64,000 bases of DNA from Arabidopsis thaliana (GCF_000001735.4 NC_003074.8:22637261-22701260), one strand, 5' to 3'. Counted from the stretch's first letter, positions 1 through 12,725 are shown. A program made the numbers and translations. The notes: generated by a model from the letters alone, not told the origin.

Positions 1-60
1 TGCATTCAGCTCTATTTTTGACTTTTGGGGTTCTGAGAAACATTTGTTTGTTGAAACCAG

Positions 61-1333
<1,273 letters not shown>

Positions 1334-1567
1334 CCATTTGGGTTAATGGCTGCTTCTCTACGCAGATGTTGATATATAAATCTTTTTTTATTTTGAGAGT
1401 TTCTTGTTCACAAGTATAGCATTGTGCTGGTTATGAACCCTCACTGACCTCTGCAACCACATCGACTAGCAGTTTGAAAGTGTATAATTGTAAGTTTGTA
1501 ACTTTGTAGCTTTCATTGTTGCAGACAGAAATGCAGAATTTTCCGAGTTTTCCTTCTATTGCAAATG

Positions 1568-3977
1568 TTACCAATAGTCTCCGCAAGAACACTTTCCATC
1601 TCTAAAGTGATGAAAGCAGTTAGAATCTCTTAAGATGATATGCCGAAGATATACTCTTGATATATACTTCATTGCACTGTGGCAATCCCCACAGACGCGA
1701 AGGTTCTTGATGATCCGGATTGGAGCTCCAGATGGTACAACAAGTAGACCAAACGCAACAGCTAATTTCTCACTATGGTAAGCCAAACCTAGCTCCTTCC
1801 CTTCCTTATCTAAGTCATGGAGAGCAAAACTCATATCCGCGAAATAACCAGCCTCTTTGATCAAAAGCATCATTTCATCAACCTTGGAATATATCTCAAC
1901 CATTCTCGGATGTCTTCTATCTTCAGACATAAAGCTATGAACTTTACCTTTCTCTTCAACCCAACTGCAACCAGGTTCTTTGCTTATATTACGAGATTTC
2001 ATCAATCTACGAACATTTGCAGCTTCGTCTTGTCTTCCCGCTGCAGAATACATGTTTGATAACTGAACATAAGGAACAGCATTGTTTGGTTCCAATTCCA
2101 TAAGAGTTTTCGCTGCTCTTTCCCCGTTTTCTATATTCCCATGCTTCCTACTTGCAGCCAAAATCGCTTTCCATACAGTAGCATCTGGTTCAACCTCCAT
2201 TTGATGCAGCAATTGCTCTACTTTTACGAAATCACCAGATCTACCAAAGAGATCAATCATACAGGCATAGTGTTCCGGTCCTGGTGTGATTCCATAAACT
2301 GTTCTCATCGAATCAAAGTAGCGTTGAGCATCTTCTAAGAGACCTGCATGACTGCAAGCAAATAGTAACCCGATAAAGGTAATGTAATCTGGGTGTTATG
2401 CCACTGCCTATCATCAAATCGTATGACTGTAGTGAGTCCTTGGCTCTACCGTTTTTTGCGTAACCCACAATAAGACAAGTCCATGTTATTAAATCCCTGA
2501 TTTCCATAGAGTTGAATATAACATTCGCGTCTTCTAAGCTTCCACACTTTGTGTACATTGTCACAAGAGAATTGTTTACTGACAAAGATGAAGGAAAACC
2601 AGATTTAATATAATTCCCATGTACCTGTTGCCCAAACTCCAAAAGAGTTAACTCCGCCGAGGCGCTTAATACACTCGCTGTAACAATCTTATCAGGAGTA
2701 ATGCCTCCAACTCTCATGTTACAGAACAACTTCAGTGCTTCATCATAAGATCCGTTATGTGTATTTCCTGTCACAAGAGCTGTCCAAGATATCACATCTT
2801 TCTCAATCATCCCTTCAAACACTTTCAACGCTGAATCCATGATCCCTCTTTTAGCATACATATCCACAAGGGCGTTATTCACAAGTTTGTAAGTCGCATA
2901 CCCGGTTTTCACAATCAGACAATGTGCAGAAGAAGCTATCTTCATTTCTGTCCTAGACAAAGCAAAACAATTTAAGATGGATGGGATCGTGAAATCATCT
3001 ATTTTCATATCTCGCTCATGCATTCTTCCAAACATAGACAGAGCTTCTCCAATAAGACCTTGTCTAACACACCCTACAATCATCGAGTTCCAAGATACCA
3101 CATCATCAACCTCCATACCTTCTAACAAAGCTCTTGCGGATTCCATTTCTCTGCATTTAGCATACATATCAATCAATGCGCTCTGAACATAGATATTGGT
3201 CTTGAAACCACTCTTAACTATGCAGCAATGTACCTGGACTCCTACCCTGCAAGCAGAAACCGAGGCACAAGCAGTTAAAACACTAGGAAATGTATATTGA
3301 TTCGATTGATTTCCTTCTCTTCTCAAATCCCTAAAACACTCTATTGCCTTGAAAGCAAATCCATTTTGAGAGTAACCAGTGAGCATTGAAGTCCATGTAA
3401 CATTATTTTTCTCACCTTCCATTGTCTCAAAGAGGTATTCAGCTTCAGAGATACGCTTGCATTGTGCATACATAGCAAGAAGGCCATTCACCACATTAAC
3501 ATCCAAATCAAACCCGGTTTTTATTGTATGCCCATGAATCTGTTCACCTCTCAGAAGCAAAACAAGCGAAGTACACATCCTAAGAACACTACCCAAAGTG
3601 TACTCGTTAGGTTTTATTCCATCAGACTGCATTTCCCAAAACAAATTAAAAGCTTCAACTTTACTTCCAGACTTGCAATACCCAGAGATAAGAGCATTCC
3701 AGGAGATTGTATTCTTCACTGGGTTGCTACGAAAAAGCTTTTCTGCATCAGAAAGTCGCCTTGAATTCGAGTAAGCAACGATCATCGTGTTCCATGTAAA
3801 CTCATCCCTCTCAGGCATTTTATCGAACATTTGGCGGGCTTCATCGACCCGACCAGATTTAGACAAATCTCCCAAAAGCAGATTCGAGTGAAGCTTCGTT
3901 CTATCAGCATAGCTGTGAATACAACTACCAAACGGTTTCAAAGGAAGGCGCCATTTTCTGTAGTTCAATCTGTGCAT
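1568..3977 (-). CDS. DYW-type pentatricopeptide repeat protein, frameshifted as sequenced
   Basis: This intronless PLS-class PPR protein starts at the ATG at 3975-3977. Residues about 30-530 are tandem P, L and S repeats (motifs such as FTWNTMIVAYSNSRRLSDAE and VVSWNSMIVG). E/E+ domains follow (PGPEHYACMIDL, GCSWVEEKGKVHSF), then a C-terminal DYW deaminase-like domain with the zinc motif HSEKLA, CGDCHSAMKYIS and the terminal GDYW. Such proteins bind organelle RNA and direct C-to-U editing; the basic N-terminus suits organelle import. The frame breaks near 2390: the first frame runs 3977-2313 and ends in non-PPR residues, while the next frame (from about 2390 down to 1568) continues the family consensus DYITFIGLLFACSHAG directly. 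One extra base explains it. A 61-nt GT-AG removal would also restore phase but would delete conserved repeat residues. Without the extra base the protein is 802 aa. From memory, At3g61170. Confidence 0.9.
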
Positions 3978-4503
3978 TACGACAGAGCCAAATTATATAT
4001 ACTCTCTCTTTCACTTTCACAAGACAACAAAATAAAACACTTGTTAAGGTTTACGGATACAAGACAAATACCAAATTTCGAATATGCCATTGCCACGGCC
4101 GGCCCACAGTTTTGTACAACATTAAAATAACAAAAGTAAATTATTTAACATTAGATTAAGTTGATTAAAAAAAAGTGTGATTATATCATTAAATCTATTG
4201 CTTGCTAGTAATTGGTGATATTTGGATGAGTGTCAATAAAAAAAAAAAAGTAAAAACCTTAAGACTTTAATTTGATTTTTTTTTTTTGTTGGATGTATTG
4301 AATTTGGAGTGATGCATTTTTCAAAGTAAAATAACAAACAAACAATAGTTTCTGGAAATCGATGGACATTTAACATGCAATTTTTTACATGCATGTAATT
4401 AAGATTAGAAAAGATTGCAAGAAACTTTTGCTATTTTATTTTATTATTTATTGTTGATGATCGTTTATATAGTAGATAAGAACAAAGCAAAACAAAAAAA
4501 TCA
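3978..4503. other. Intergenic region upstream of the PPR gene
   Basis: AT-rich DNA between the PPR start and the stop of the first defensin-like gene (both on -). It should hold the PPR 5' leader and promoter and the peptide gene's 3' UTR. Poly-A/T tracts near 4220 and 4280. I see no coding potential. Confidence 0.5.
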
Positions 4504-4850
4504 TCAAGTTCTGCAAAGATAATTGCAGAGGCAAATAAATCTTTTGTCAACGGTTTTATAGCACTGGCCAGTTCCTTGCAACTGCTTGTCACAGAGACTT
4601 GTGCATGTGGCTCCATCACAATTGTTGTTTAACAGAATCTGATGACATATATGTTGTCCTTGCGTTTCTTTCGCCATCATCCCTAAAACAATATTTTTAA
4701 ACATCAAATTTCAATATACAAAGCATAAAAACGTGAAAATTTATTTGATTAATTTGTTAATGGTCATTTATAATATAGTTAGAGAATGGAAATGTAAAAC
4801 AAACCTAGGAAGAAGACAATGAAGATGACAACATTGGTGAGTTTACTCAT
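4504..4850 (-). CDS. Defensin-like secreted cysteine-rich peptide (DEFL/LCR)
   Basis: Two-exon peptide gene: exon 1 4805-4850, exon 2 4504-4682, giving 74 aa. Exon 1 encodes a hydrophobic signal peptide (MSKLTNVVIFIVFFLG). The intron falls in the same glycine codon as in the neighbouring paralogues, just before the shared G-M-x-KETQG stretch. The mature part has eight cysteines in the plant defensin order and ends CLCNYLCRT. Plant defensin-like peptides are secreted, disulfide-bonded, and act as antimicrobials or as reproductive or developmental signals; the role of this one cannot be told from sequence. It lies outside the 1.5-kb tandem duplication that holds the next two copies and is the most diverged of the upstream three. 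Confidence 0.85.
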
Positions 4851-5604
4851 CTTTTTGATGATATAATAGGATTTGGTTGGAAAAAGAAAAGGATTTGAAG
4901 TTCTTTTAATATCTTAAACAAAATGAGGGTATTTGTAATATATGTGACATGTAAATATCATCTCTATATATATACTGTATGTGTGAAGTTGTGTGTCTAC
5001 GTGTCTAATATAGCAAAAAAAGTTGGACGCATTTGATTTGGAAAGCAATCAAGTATGATAATTAGAAAGAAAATAAAAATCAAATAAACTATACATTCAT
5101 AAGATGGACAAGTAAAGAGAAAATGAATGGGAACTATGGCAGTAAGTGTTTTAGAAAGCAATCTGTTCAAATATAAATAGAATTGAATTCAAAAACCACT
5201 TTTAGAATGAAATAAACTTTTGATTCAAATGCCATCTACTGTAGTTCAACAATAAGATATGATAGAAAACCTTTTTTCTTTTAACTCGATTTTCCGTATC
5301 TGACCCAACATCAAAACCATTGGATTTGATTTAGTTAATGAATATGTATATATTTTTAATATAAGATAAGGAATAACTAAGATTATTCATTCCGCTTTCA
5401 TTCATATGTTTTTAAGATTTTTGTTTCAAATTTACGAATGTTTTAGTTTTGTAAAATAATTGTTATATCCATGATCCATGATCCATGATCCATCCCTGTG
5501 AGGCACATATGCTCAAGTAGTAGCTTATAGTTCATGTGAAATAAGAAAATGAAATCAGAATTTATATAATAATATAAGACATTGTGTAAGTTTAGTTTTA
5601 ATTC

Positions 5605-5633
5605 ATGTCATTGTCATTATCATTATCATTATC

Positions 5634-5667
<34 letters not shown>

Positions 5668-5670
5668 GTT
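5605..5670. repeat. ATTATC microsatellite
   Basis: About nine units of ATTATC, with TCATTG variants at the left end, immediately downstream of the defensin-like gene at 5723. The equivalent place in the second duplication unit (about 7125-7165) has only two or three units, so the array has changed length since the duplication. Confidence 0.9.
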
Positions 5671-5722
5671 TTATTATCATAATTTTATTACTATTTTAAA
5701 TTAGAATTTGAGTCTATAAAAG

Positions 5723-6049
5723 TTAAGTTTTGCAAGGAAATGTGCAGAGACAACTTTTTCTATAAGTATAAACGTTTGGGAAGCACGATCCATTTCCTTT
5801 CCATTTTTGCTTACACAGAGTATCACAAGTGCCTTCATCACAGTTCTTAGCTTTCATTAAAATATCACGACACATTTCTTGTCCTTGCGTCTCTTTCGTT
5901 ACCTTCCCTAACAAATATTTTAAATAATCTTTAAAAAAAAATTTATAAAACCAAAAAAAATGTATTAAATGTTTTAAAGAATGGTAAATGTAAGGCAAAC
6001 CTAGAACGAGGACGATCATGAAAATAGCGAGAATGGTGGATTTAGACAT
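5723..6049 (-). CDS. Defensin-like secreted cysteine-rich peptide (DEFL/LCR)
   Basis: Two exons: 6001-6049 (signal peptide MSKSTILAIFMIVLVLG) and 5723-5907. The spliced product is 77 aa with eight cysteines, ending CLCTFPCKT. The 93-nt intron happens to be open and divisible by three, so an unspliced reading frame also exists (108 aa). I prefer splicing because donor, acceptor and phase match all four siblings and the intron-encoded residues are not conserved. It is the nearest relative of the gene at 7210-7531, from which it differs by an extra two-residue insertion (Thr-Tyr) and a few substitutions. It is a secreted peptide of unknown target. Confidence 0.85.
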   Translation of the reverse strand: MSKSTILAIFMIVLVLGLPYIYHSLKHLIHFFWFYKFFFKDYLKYLLGKVTKETQGQEMCRDILMKAKNCDEGTCDTLCKQKWKGNGSCFPNVYTYRKSCLCTFPCKT

Positions 6050-6388
6050 CTTTGATTAAAATTTCAGAGTAAAAAAACAGAAATGCTGATGATAATATAT
6101 ATGTGAATATTATATATATATATATATATAAGTAATTAAATATATATATATATATATATAGTATGATACATGAAGAAAAAAAAATAAAAAATAGACAAAT
6201 TCAATAAATAAATAGTTATATAGATGATGGGAATGGAAACAAAATCATAAAATATATAAACATAGGAAGGATATTTACAAAAATCAATAAAAATTAAATA
6301 AAATAAGAGAGCTTTATATATATATAATTTAAATTTTGTAATATATTGAATGGTCCAAATTGCATTCTCATTGATATTTATCTATAAA

Positions 6389-7860
6389 AAAAGGATTTGA
6401 AGTTCTTTTAATATCTTAAACCAAATGAGGGTTTTTGTAATATATGTGACTTGTAAATATCATCTTTATATATATGTGTGAAGTTGTGTGTCTACGTGTC
6501 TAATATACAATCAATCCTAATAGAAAAAAAAGTTGGACGCATTTGATTTGGAAAGCATTCAAGTATATTAATTAGAAAGAAAATAAAAATCCAAATAAAC
6601 TGTATATTCATAAGATGGACAAGTCAAGAGATAGTGAGAATGGAAGTAAGTGTTTTAGAAAGTAATCTGTTCAAATATAAATAGAATTGAATTCAAATAA
6701 CACTTTTAGAATGAGATAAACTTTTGATTTAAATGCCATCTAATTCAACAATAAGATATGAAAGAAAACCTCTTTTTTGTAACTAGATTTCCTGTTTCTT
6801 GCCCAACATCAAAACCATTGGATTTGATTTTGTTTTTTTTTTGGTAGGTCAGATTTTATTTAGTTAATGAATATGTATATGTTTTTAATTTAGATAAGGA
6901 ATAACTAAGATTATTCATTCCGCTTTCATTCATGTGTTTTTAAGACTTTTGTTTCAAATATACCAATGTTTTAATTTTGTAAAATAATTGTTATATCCAT
7001 GATCCATCCCTGTGAAGCTCATATGCTCAAGTAGTAGCTTATAGTTCATGTGAAATAAGAAAATGAAATCAGAATTTATATAATAATATAAGACATTGTG
7101 TAAGTTTAATTTTATTTCATGTCATTATCATTGTGACATTGTCATTATCATTAGTTTTATTATCATTATTTTATTACTATTATAAATTACAATTTGACTT
7201 TGTAAGAGTTCAAGTTTTGCAAGGAAATGTGCAGAGGCAGCTTTTTCTATATACGTTTGGGAAGCACGATCCATTTCCTTTCCATTTTTGCTTACACAGA
7301 GTAGCACAAGTGCTATCGTCACAGTTTTTAGCTCTCATTAAAAGATCACGACACATTTCTTGTCCTTTCGTCTCTTTCGTTACCATCCCTAACAAATATT
7401 AAAACATAAGCTTTAAACACAATCTTCATAGAACCAAAAAGATGTATTAAATGTTTTAAAGAATGGTATATGTAACGCAAACCTAGAACGAAGACGATCA
7501 TGAAAATAGCGAATATGGTGGATTTAGCCATCTTTGATAAAAATTTTAGAGTAAAAAACCAGAAATGTTGATGATAATATAGATGTGAATATCATTATAT
7601 ATATATAAAAGAAATTAAATATATACATATAGTATGTACATGAATAAAAAAAAGTAGACAAAATCAATAAATAAATAGTTATTTAGATGGTGGGAATGGA
7701 AACAAAATCATAAAATATATAAACATAGGAAGGATATTTACAAAATCAATTAAAATAAAATTAAATAAGAGAGCTTCTCTTATATATACAACTAATAATT
7801 TTAAAATTTGTAATACATTGAATGGTCCAAGGTGCATTCTCATAGATTTTTATCTATAAA
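6389..7860. repeat. Tandem duplication 1, unit 2
   Basis: Second copy of the 1.5-kb unit at 4886-6388, head to tail with the first and containing the defensin-like gene at 7210-7531. Both units end in a stretch like ATTGAATGGTCCAA followed by TTTATCTATAAAA. A T-tract insertion of about 25 bp near 6830-6855 is absent from unit 1 and therefore arose after the duplication. Confidence 0.8.
7210..7531 (-). CDS. Defensin-like secreted cysteine-rich peptide (DEFL/LCR)
   Basis: Two exons: 7483-7531 (signal peptide MAKSTIFAIFMIVFVLG) and 7210-7388, giving 75 aa. The mature domain holds eight cysteines and repeats the paralogue's CKQKWKGNGSCFPNVY and CLCTFPCKT blocks. Splice sites and phase are the same as in the rest of the cluster. 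Compared with the copy at 5723 it has lost or never gained the Thr-Tyr insertion, and differs mainly between the second and third cysteines (DDSTCAT against DEGTCDT), the kind of loop change usual for this family. Presumed secreted; target unknown. Confidence 0.85.
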
Positions 7861-8419
7861 ATATATGTAAATAAAATCCAGTTAATTATCTTACAATTCT
7901 GATTTTCATGTACAATAAGTTGGATTAATCTTTAAAAAATAAGTTGTAAGGATCCATCAAATAATCCCCTTCTAACTATAATACGCATATTTGGAGTTTA
8001 AACTCTCAAAATTTAGATATTGAATTGAGCCTTAAACCTCGAAAATAAAGTATGTCTACTACAATGATATAATTTAGATATAAACTTAACATAACACAAA
8101 TTGTGGGGGTACAAAAAATGTTAGCAAAAATATAAAAAGTCCTTTTGGAAAATAAAAAGATTTGAGCAACTACATTAAGTTTATGTATTTTTTTAGAATT
8201 TCCCGGAAGAATAAAACTACTGTAGTCTCATGATATCAAAACGTTTATTGGGGACAAGACATTCTCTTGTCGTTTTGTCAATTATCCATTAGATAGAAAC
8301 TGGTCCTCGAAACCTAGAATCATCCACCCCGCAAAGTCGACAGATTTCCAGCGAATTCAAACCCGATCCATCGAGATTCTGGATCAACCCGATTACCCAA
8401 GATCCAATCTTTCTAATTG
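7861..8419. other. Shared promoter region between DEFL cluster and RING gene
   Basis: AT-rich spacer between divergent genes: the defensin-like copy on - and the RING gene on +. From about 8270 the base composition rises in GC, which fits a 5' leader for the RING gene. No separate gene seen. Confidence 0.5.
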
Positions 8420-10030
8420 ATGAATCAATCGATCCCTTCTACCGTATCTTCTTCTCCGACGACTGATACGATGGACGCTTCGCCGCTTCTTGGCCGGAAC
8501 AGACGTAACCGCCCACGGTCCTCTCAGCCGATTCGTGGCGCGGCGTCGAGACTTCTCCGCCGTGCTAGCAACCGCCGGATGATGCTCCGTGAGCCCTCCG
8601 TTCGAGTCCGTGAGGTGGCGGCTGAGCAGCTTGAGGAACGGCAGAGTCAATGGGCTTACTCTAAACCCATTATAGTTCTCGATATACTTTGGAATTTCCT
8701 ATTTGTGATTGTTTCAATCGCGATTCTAGGGTTTAGTTCTGATGAAGATCCTGATGTTCCTCTTAGGTTGTGGATCATTGGGTATAATGTTCAGTGTTTG
8801 TTTCATGTTGGATGTGTCATTGCTGAGTATAAACGTCGCCGTGTTGCTAATTCTCCTCCTCCTAGTGGTGAAGATTCCTCCAATCACGAGTCTCTTAGCG
8901 GAAGTGAAGATGAATCTGATGGCTATAGCATTAACAACACTGATGATGATGACCATGGAACTAGGTTCAATTTCTTTCTTATGGCTACAGCATTATACTA
9001 GCTTAGATTCAGAGCAATGTTGGTTCTTGTGATAGACTTATACTAGCTTAGAATTCAGAGCCATGTTAGGTTGAAGGAAACTTTTAGGATTGTATAGAAA
9101 TAAAGAACTGAATGAGAACTGTTTCCCATTGATCTACTCTCATGTGGTTTGTTTCCTATTCTAGTTTCACTAAGCACCTTGAATCTGCGAATACCATGTT
9201 CTCTTTTGTGTGGTGGATCATCGGGTTTTACTGGGTGACGGCTGATACCGAGGCACTAGCTCAATCTTCGCCACAACTCTACTGGTTTGTTTCTAACAAA
9301 AGTTGGCTGTTGTGATTTTGTATTCTCAAGAGTTTGTTTCTGTGATTTATTTAATCTTTGTTTCTTGTGTGTTTTGCAGGCTCTGTGTTGCATTCCTTGC
9401 GTTTGATGTTATGTTTGTTGTCATTTGCGTAGCGGTTGCTAGTCTTATTGGTATTGCTGTTTGTTGCTGTTTACCTTGCATCATTGCGATCTTGTACGCA
9501 TTAGCAGATCAGGTAAAGAAACATTATGATGATGAAGAACAAATGAGTCTCATGTTTCTTGGTGAATCCTATTAAGCGATTTGTAAATTTCAGGAAGGTG
9601 CACCGGATGAAGAGATAGAGAGGCTTTTAAAATTCAAGTTTCTCACAGTAAAGAATTCTGAGAAAGTGAATGGCGAAATACGGGAAACTCAAGGAGGGAT
9701 AATGACTGGATTAGATACCGAGTCTCAAACCGAACGTATGTTATTAAGCGAAGATGCTGTAAGTAACCATAATCAAATCTCCCATTTTCTATCGAATTTG
9801 GATAAAGACACTGAACTGACTTTAGCAAAACCGGAAAAAAAAAACCATTGCAGGAATGCAGCATTTGTCTATGTGCTTATGAAGATGGAGTAGAACTAAG
9901 GGAGCTTCCTTGTAGACACCATTTTCACAGTTTATGTGTAGACAAATGGCTAAGGATCAACGCTACTTGCCCTCTCTGCAAATTCAATATCCTCAAAAAT
10001 GGTGAACCTAGTGGCAGTGAACAAGTGTGA
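8420..10030 (+). CDS. RING-H2 E3 ubiquitin ligase with multiple membrane segments
   Basis: Exons 8420-8964, 9165-9284, 9380-9512, 9594-9758 and 9854-10030 give 379 aa. Order of parts: a Ser/Arg-rich N-terminus ([10 protein letters not shown]), hydrophobic segments [20 protein letters not shown] and [12 protein letters not shown], an acidic loop rich in Asp, Glu and Ser, further membrane segments ([15 protein letters not shown], and a long one ending [16 protein letters not shown]), then a C3H2C3 RING at about residues 322-365 (CSIC...CRHHFHSLC...CPLC). It belongs to the plant family of multi-pass RING proteins related to At1g63170 and At4g11680. RING-H2 proteins recruit E2 enzymes and transfer ubiquitin; the target is unknown. 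The ATG at 8420 is chosen as the first in frame. A 3' fragment of this gene is repeated at 11220. From memory, At3g61180. Confidence 0.93.
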
Positions 10031-11219
10031 TGAGGAGAAAGATTTTGCTGTTCAATCTTTGTGGAATGTGATGAGCTCATCATCATCATTTACTTCAAAG
10101 CCTGTTTGTTCTTTTGACCATTACAGAGGAAAGAACAAGAAAGAAGACCTTGAGATTTGTTTTGAGATGAAGCTGCACATCTTGTCTTTTTGGATATGAT
10201 ATTTGTAAATGCAATAAGTATATATAGTTCGGTTGGAAGATGTTATTCATCGAGTCAGTTGTGATTTTAGCCGTTTGGTGTTTTTAAGCAACGGATTAAT
10301 TAGATTAATGTACGGTGATGAACCATGCATGTTTATATTGCTGTGACGTCATTGTAGTGAGGTGAAAAAGAGAGAGAGAGATCACTATTTAATCAGAATT
10401 CACATTCAAAAATATATATATAAATCACTGCAATCAATTGTATTCTAAAAATTTATTCAACGTAGTAAGTCAAAGATTGATGATATAGTTTGTGGATAAC
10501 AGAAGACAAATCAACTGGTGCAGTCATAAGTGCAGATGCAGACCGTGCTTGTAGTATCAACACACACGCCGTTTCCACCATGCTGCATAGTACATTCATG
10601 TGCGCATATCAAACCTTCGCAGTTTTCCTGCGGTGTTAAAAGATAATCATAACACTGTTTTTCTTCTCCTTGCGTTTCCTTTGTCACCATCCCTAATACA
10701 AAAAAATTAAAACATAGTCTCAGTTTCCTTTTGATAGAAAAATAAAAGGTGTTGTTGAAGAAAAACTAGTATGAATAATAAAGACGGAACGTGGAAAATA
10801 TTAAAATATGTGTTATGTATAAAGCAAACCTAAAACGAGGACGACCATAAAGATAGCAAGAGTGATGGCTTTAGTCATTTTTGATAATACAACAGAAATG
10901 AAATTATCAAAAATAAGATGACAATGAGTGTAATGATCATCTACACGTGAATGTCATATATAAGATATCACAAAATCTCTAAAATTAGTTAAAAATCAAC
11001 AAGTAATTAAGTAGATGTTGTATTCAAACAAAGAGAAATTAACTTAAAAGTGGAAACGTATAAAAGTGGAAAAGAGAAAGAGATCATATTACGATTATCT
11101 ACCATACTAATGTGGTTATTCTGTAATCGTAAGTAGCAACAAGAGAGAAGCGTGTGGAAGTAGTTAAACTGTTAAAGGCTTAAAGCCAATATTGCCGCTA
11201 TTTTAAAAGTCCGACAAAA
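9905..11219. repeat. Tandem duplication 2, unit A
   Basis: About 1.3 kb running from inside the last exon of the RING gene, through its 3' UTR and the defensin-like gene at 10511-10878, to a GCCGCTATTTTAAAAGTC end. It repeats at 11220-12725 with many small changes. Confidence 0.8.
10511..10878 (-). CDS. Defensin-like secreted cysteine-rich peptide (DEFL/LCR)
   Basis: Exon 1 10830-10878 (signal peptide MTKAITLAIFMVVLVLG) and exon 2 10511-10692 give 76 aa with eight cysteines (blocks ICAHECTMQHGGNGVC and VCICTYDCTS). Intron position and phase equal those of the three peptide genes on the other side of the RING gene. The mature part is only distantly like theirs outside the cysteines and the KETQGE start, so this is an older branch of the cluster. 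It faces the RING gene tail to tail. From memory, this locus was named LCR54 (At3g61182); I cannot confirm the number. Confidence 0.85.
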
Positions 11220-11475
11220 CTTCCTTGTAGACAACATTTCTACAGTTTATGTGTAGACAAATGGCTAAGGATCAACGCGACTTGCCCTCTCCAAATTCCA
11301 TATTCTCAAAAATGGTGAACATAGTGGCAATGAGCAAGTGTGAGGAGGAGGAAATTTGTGCTCTCAGTCTTTGTGAATGTGATGAGCTCATCATTACCTT
11401 AAAACATGTTTATAATTCTTTGATCATTACAGAGGAAAGAACAAAGAAAGAGGACCTGGAGACTGCAATATTAAT
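11220..11475 (+). pseudogene. Duplicated 3' fragment of the RING gene
   Basis: Starts abruptly in the middle of the RING domain coding sequence (equivalent to 9905) and runs through the stop-codon region and 3' UTR (equivalent to about 10150). It has no promoter, no upstream exons and only half a RING motif; substitutions change zinc-binding positions (for example the histidine codon after TGTAGACA), and the segment coding for CPLC is shortened. It therefore cannot make a ligase. A short reading frame crosses it but is a by-product of the duplication. Confidence 0.85.
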
Positions 11476-11572
11476 TTTTCCAAACCCGTTGCTTTGTTAT
11501 TACTATTTGATGATGGTTTGATACAAAAAAAAAAACAAATTTTGATGATGATTTATGGATAACAGAGACAAA

Positions 11573-11945
11573 TCATGTTTTGCAAATAAACATGCAGTTG
11601 CAGGTAAACTGATCGGTTTTAGAACACCCGCCTACTCCCTTAAACCTTGAAGCACACATAGCATCACACGGCGAAGCTTTACAGCCTTCGGTTGGTGTTA
11701 TAAGATTATGATGACACACACTTTTTCTCCTTCTGCTTGTGTTTCCTTAGTCACCATCCCTAATAATAATAATAAAATATATAATTTCAAAATTTTAATA
11801 TAAAATAAAGAAGTGATATCAACACACTGAACTGTGAACAAATGAGAAAAAGGTGAAAATACATTTAATATGTTATATGTATAAAGCAAACCTAAACCTA
11901 GAAGAGGACGACTATGAAGATAGCAATAACGATGGTTTTAGTCAT
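11573..11945 (-). pseudogene. Broken defensin-like peptide gene
   Basis: Relic of a two-exon DEFL gene, the duplicate partner of the one at 10511-10878. The signal-peptide exon (MTKTIVIAIFIVV) lies at the 11945 end and the cysteine-rich exon, still ending with a FICKT-like tail, at the 11573 end. The whole reads as broken, with about two disruptions relative to its sister. Most of the cysteine codons remain recognisable, so the loss looks fairly recent compared with the duplication itself. Confidence 0.8.
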
Positions 11946-12725
11946 TTTAGATGATATAATAGAAATGAAAAACTTTAAAGTAAAACGATAATGTACACCC
12001 AAATATCATATATATATATATATATAATCAATCACAAAATCTAAAACTAGTTTTTTTTAATATAAATCAACTAGTAATTAAGTAGGTAAACGGAAAGAGA
12101 TCTTTTGAAACAAATAAGAAAAATATCTAAAAGAATAAAATAAAATTTGAAACAAATAAGAACTTGGTTAATTATACATAATAGTCTATATGATACATGA
12201 ATAAAACAAAAATGAAAAGTCAATAAATAATTAAATAGATTCTCGAAAATAAAGAAAAAAATTATAAGAACAGGAAAGAGATTTAGAAACTTGATATATA
12301 AATGGAAATAAACAAAAACTTGATAAATCATACCTAGTTTTGTTATATGCAACATCAGATGTGTGAGAACACTCAAAGTAGCATATAATATATGAATTAG
12401 TCCGTTAGGATAATCATAATTTTTGATTATTAAACTATGTATCTAAGAAAACTAAAAATATTGGGTGTATACAGTTGTCCTCCTGACATGAGTATATGAT
12501 TGTAAGTAGGGATAATTAATCCGAATACTGGTTTGGTTTGGTTCAAAAATTTTGGTTTTTAGTGGGGCGATAAAGAGGAAGAGTCATATAAAGATTATCT
12601 AAAATAATAATGGGTTTTGTGTTGTAGTCGTAAGCCGTAACTCGTAAGTAACGAACGAGAGAGAAACGTGTGGATTTAGTAAAAGGCTTGAAGCCAGTGG
12701 CCGCTATTTTAAAAGTCGGCCGAAA

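Larger units (their letters stand above)
4886..6388. repeat. Tandem duplication 1, unit 1
   Basis: About 1.5 kb that matches 6389-7860 in order along most of its length. Shared landmarks include the stretch beginning GGATTTGAAGTTCTTTTAAT at both left ends, GTTGGACGCATTTGATTTGG, the ATGATCCAT run near 5470 and 6990, and one complete defensin-like gene each. The unit also holds an ATTATC-type microsatellite (about 5605-5670) and an AT run (about 6109-6162), both shorter in unit 2. Confidence 0.8.
11220..12725. repeat. Tandem duplication 2, unit B
   Basis: Second copy of the 9905-11219 segment: first a RING-gene 3' fragment, then a broken defensin-like gene, then a long AT-rich stretch (about 12060-12560) with no counterpart in unit A, and finally the same GCCGCTATTTTAAAAGTC end near 12700. 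Confidence 0.78.

Noticed and set aside
2340-2465. A 61-nt intron as explanation of the PPR frame change
   Set aside because: It would remove conserved PPR residues, and the adjacent frame continues the consensus at the exact break. Kept only as an alternative.
5723-6049. Unspliced 108-residue frame through a defensin-like gene
   Set aside because: The 93-nt intron is open by chance; siblings share the same splice sites, and the intron-encoded residues are not conserved.
6826-6862. T-tract insertion (CTACC plus A-tail on the minus strand) in duplication unit 2
   Set aside because: It is absent from unit 1 and resembles the micro-insertions, but the flanking repeat is only about six bases, so it was not counted.
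12071-12376. Minus-strand frame of 101 codons rich in Phe, Leu and Ile
   Set aside because: It lies in AT-rich DNA unique to duplication unit B; the composition explains the residues and no domain is visible.
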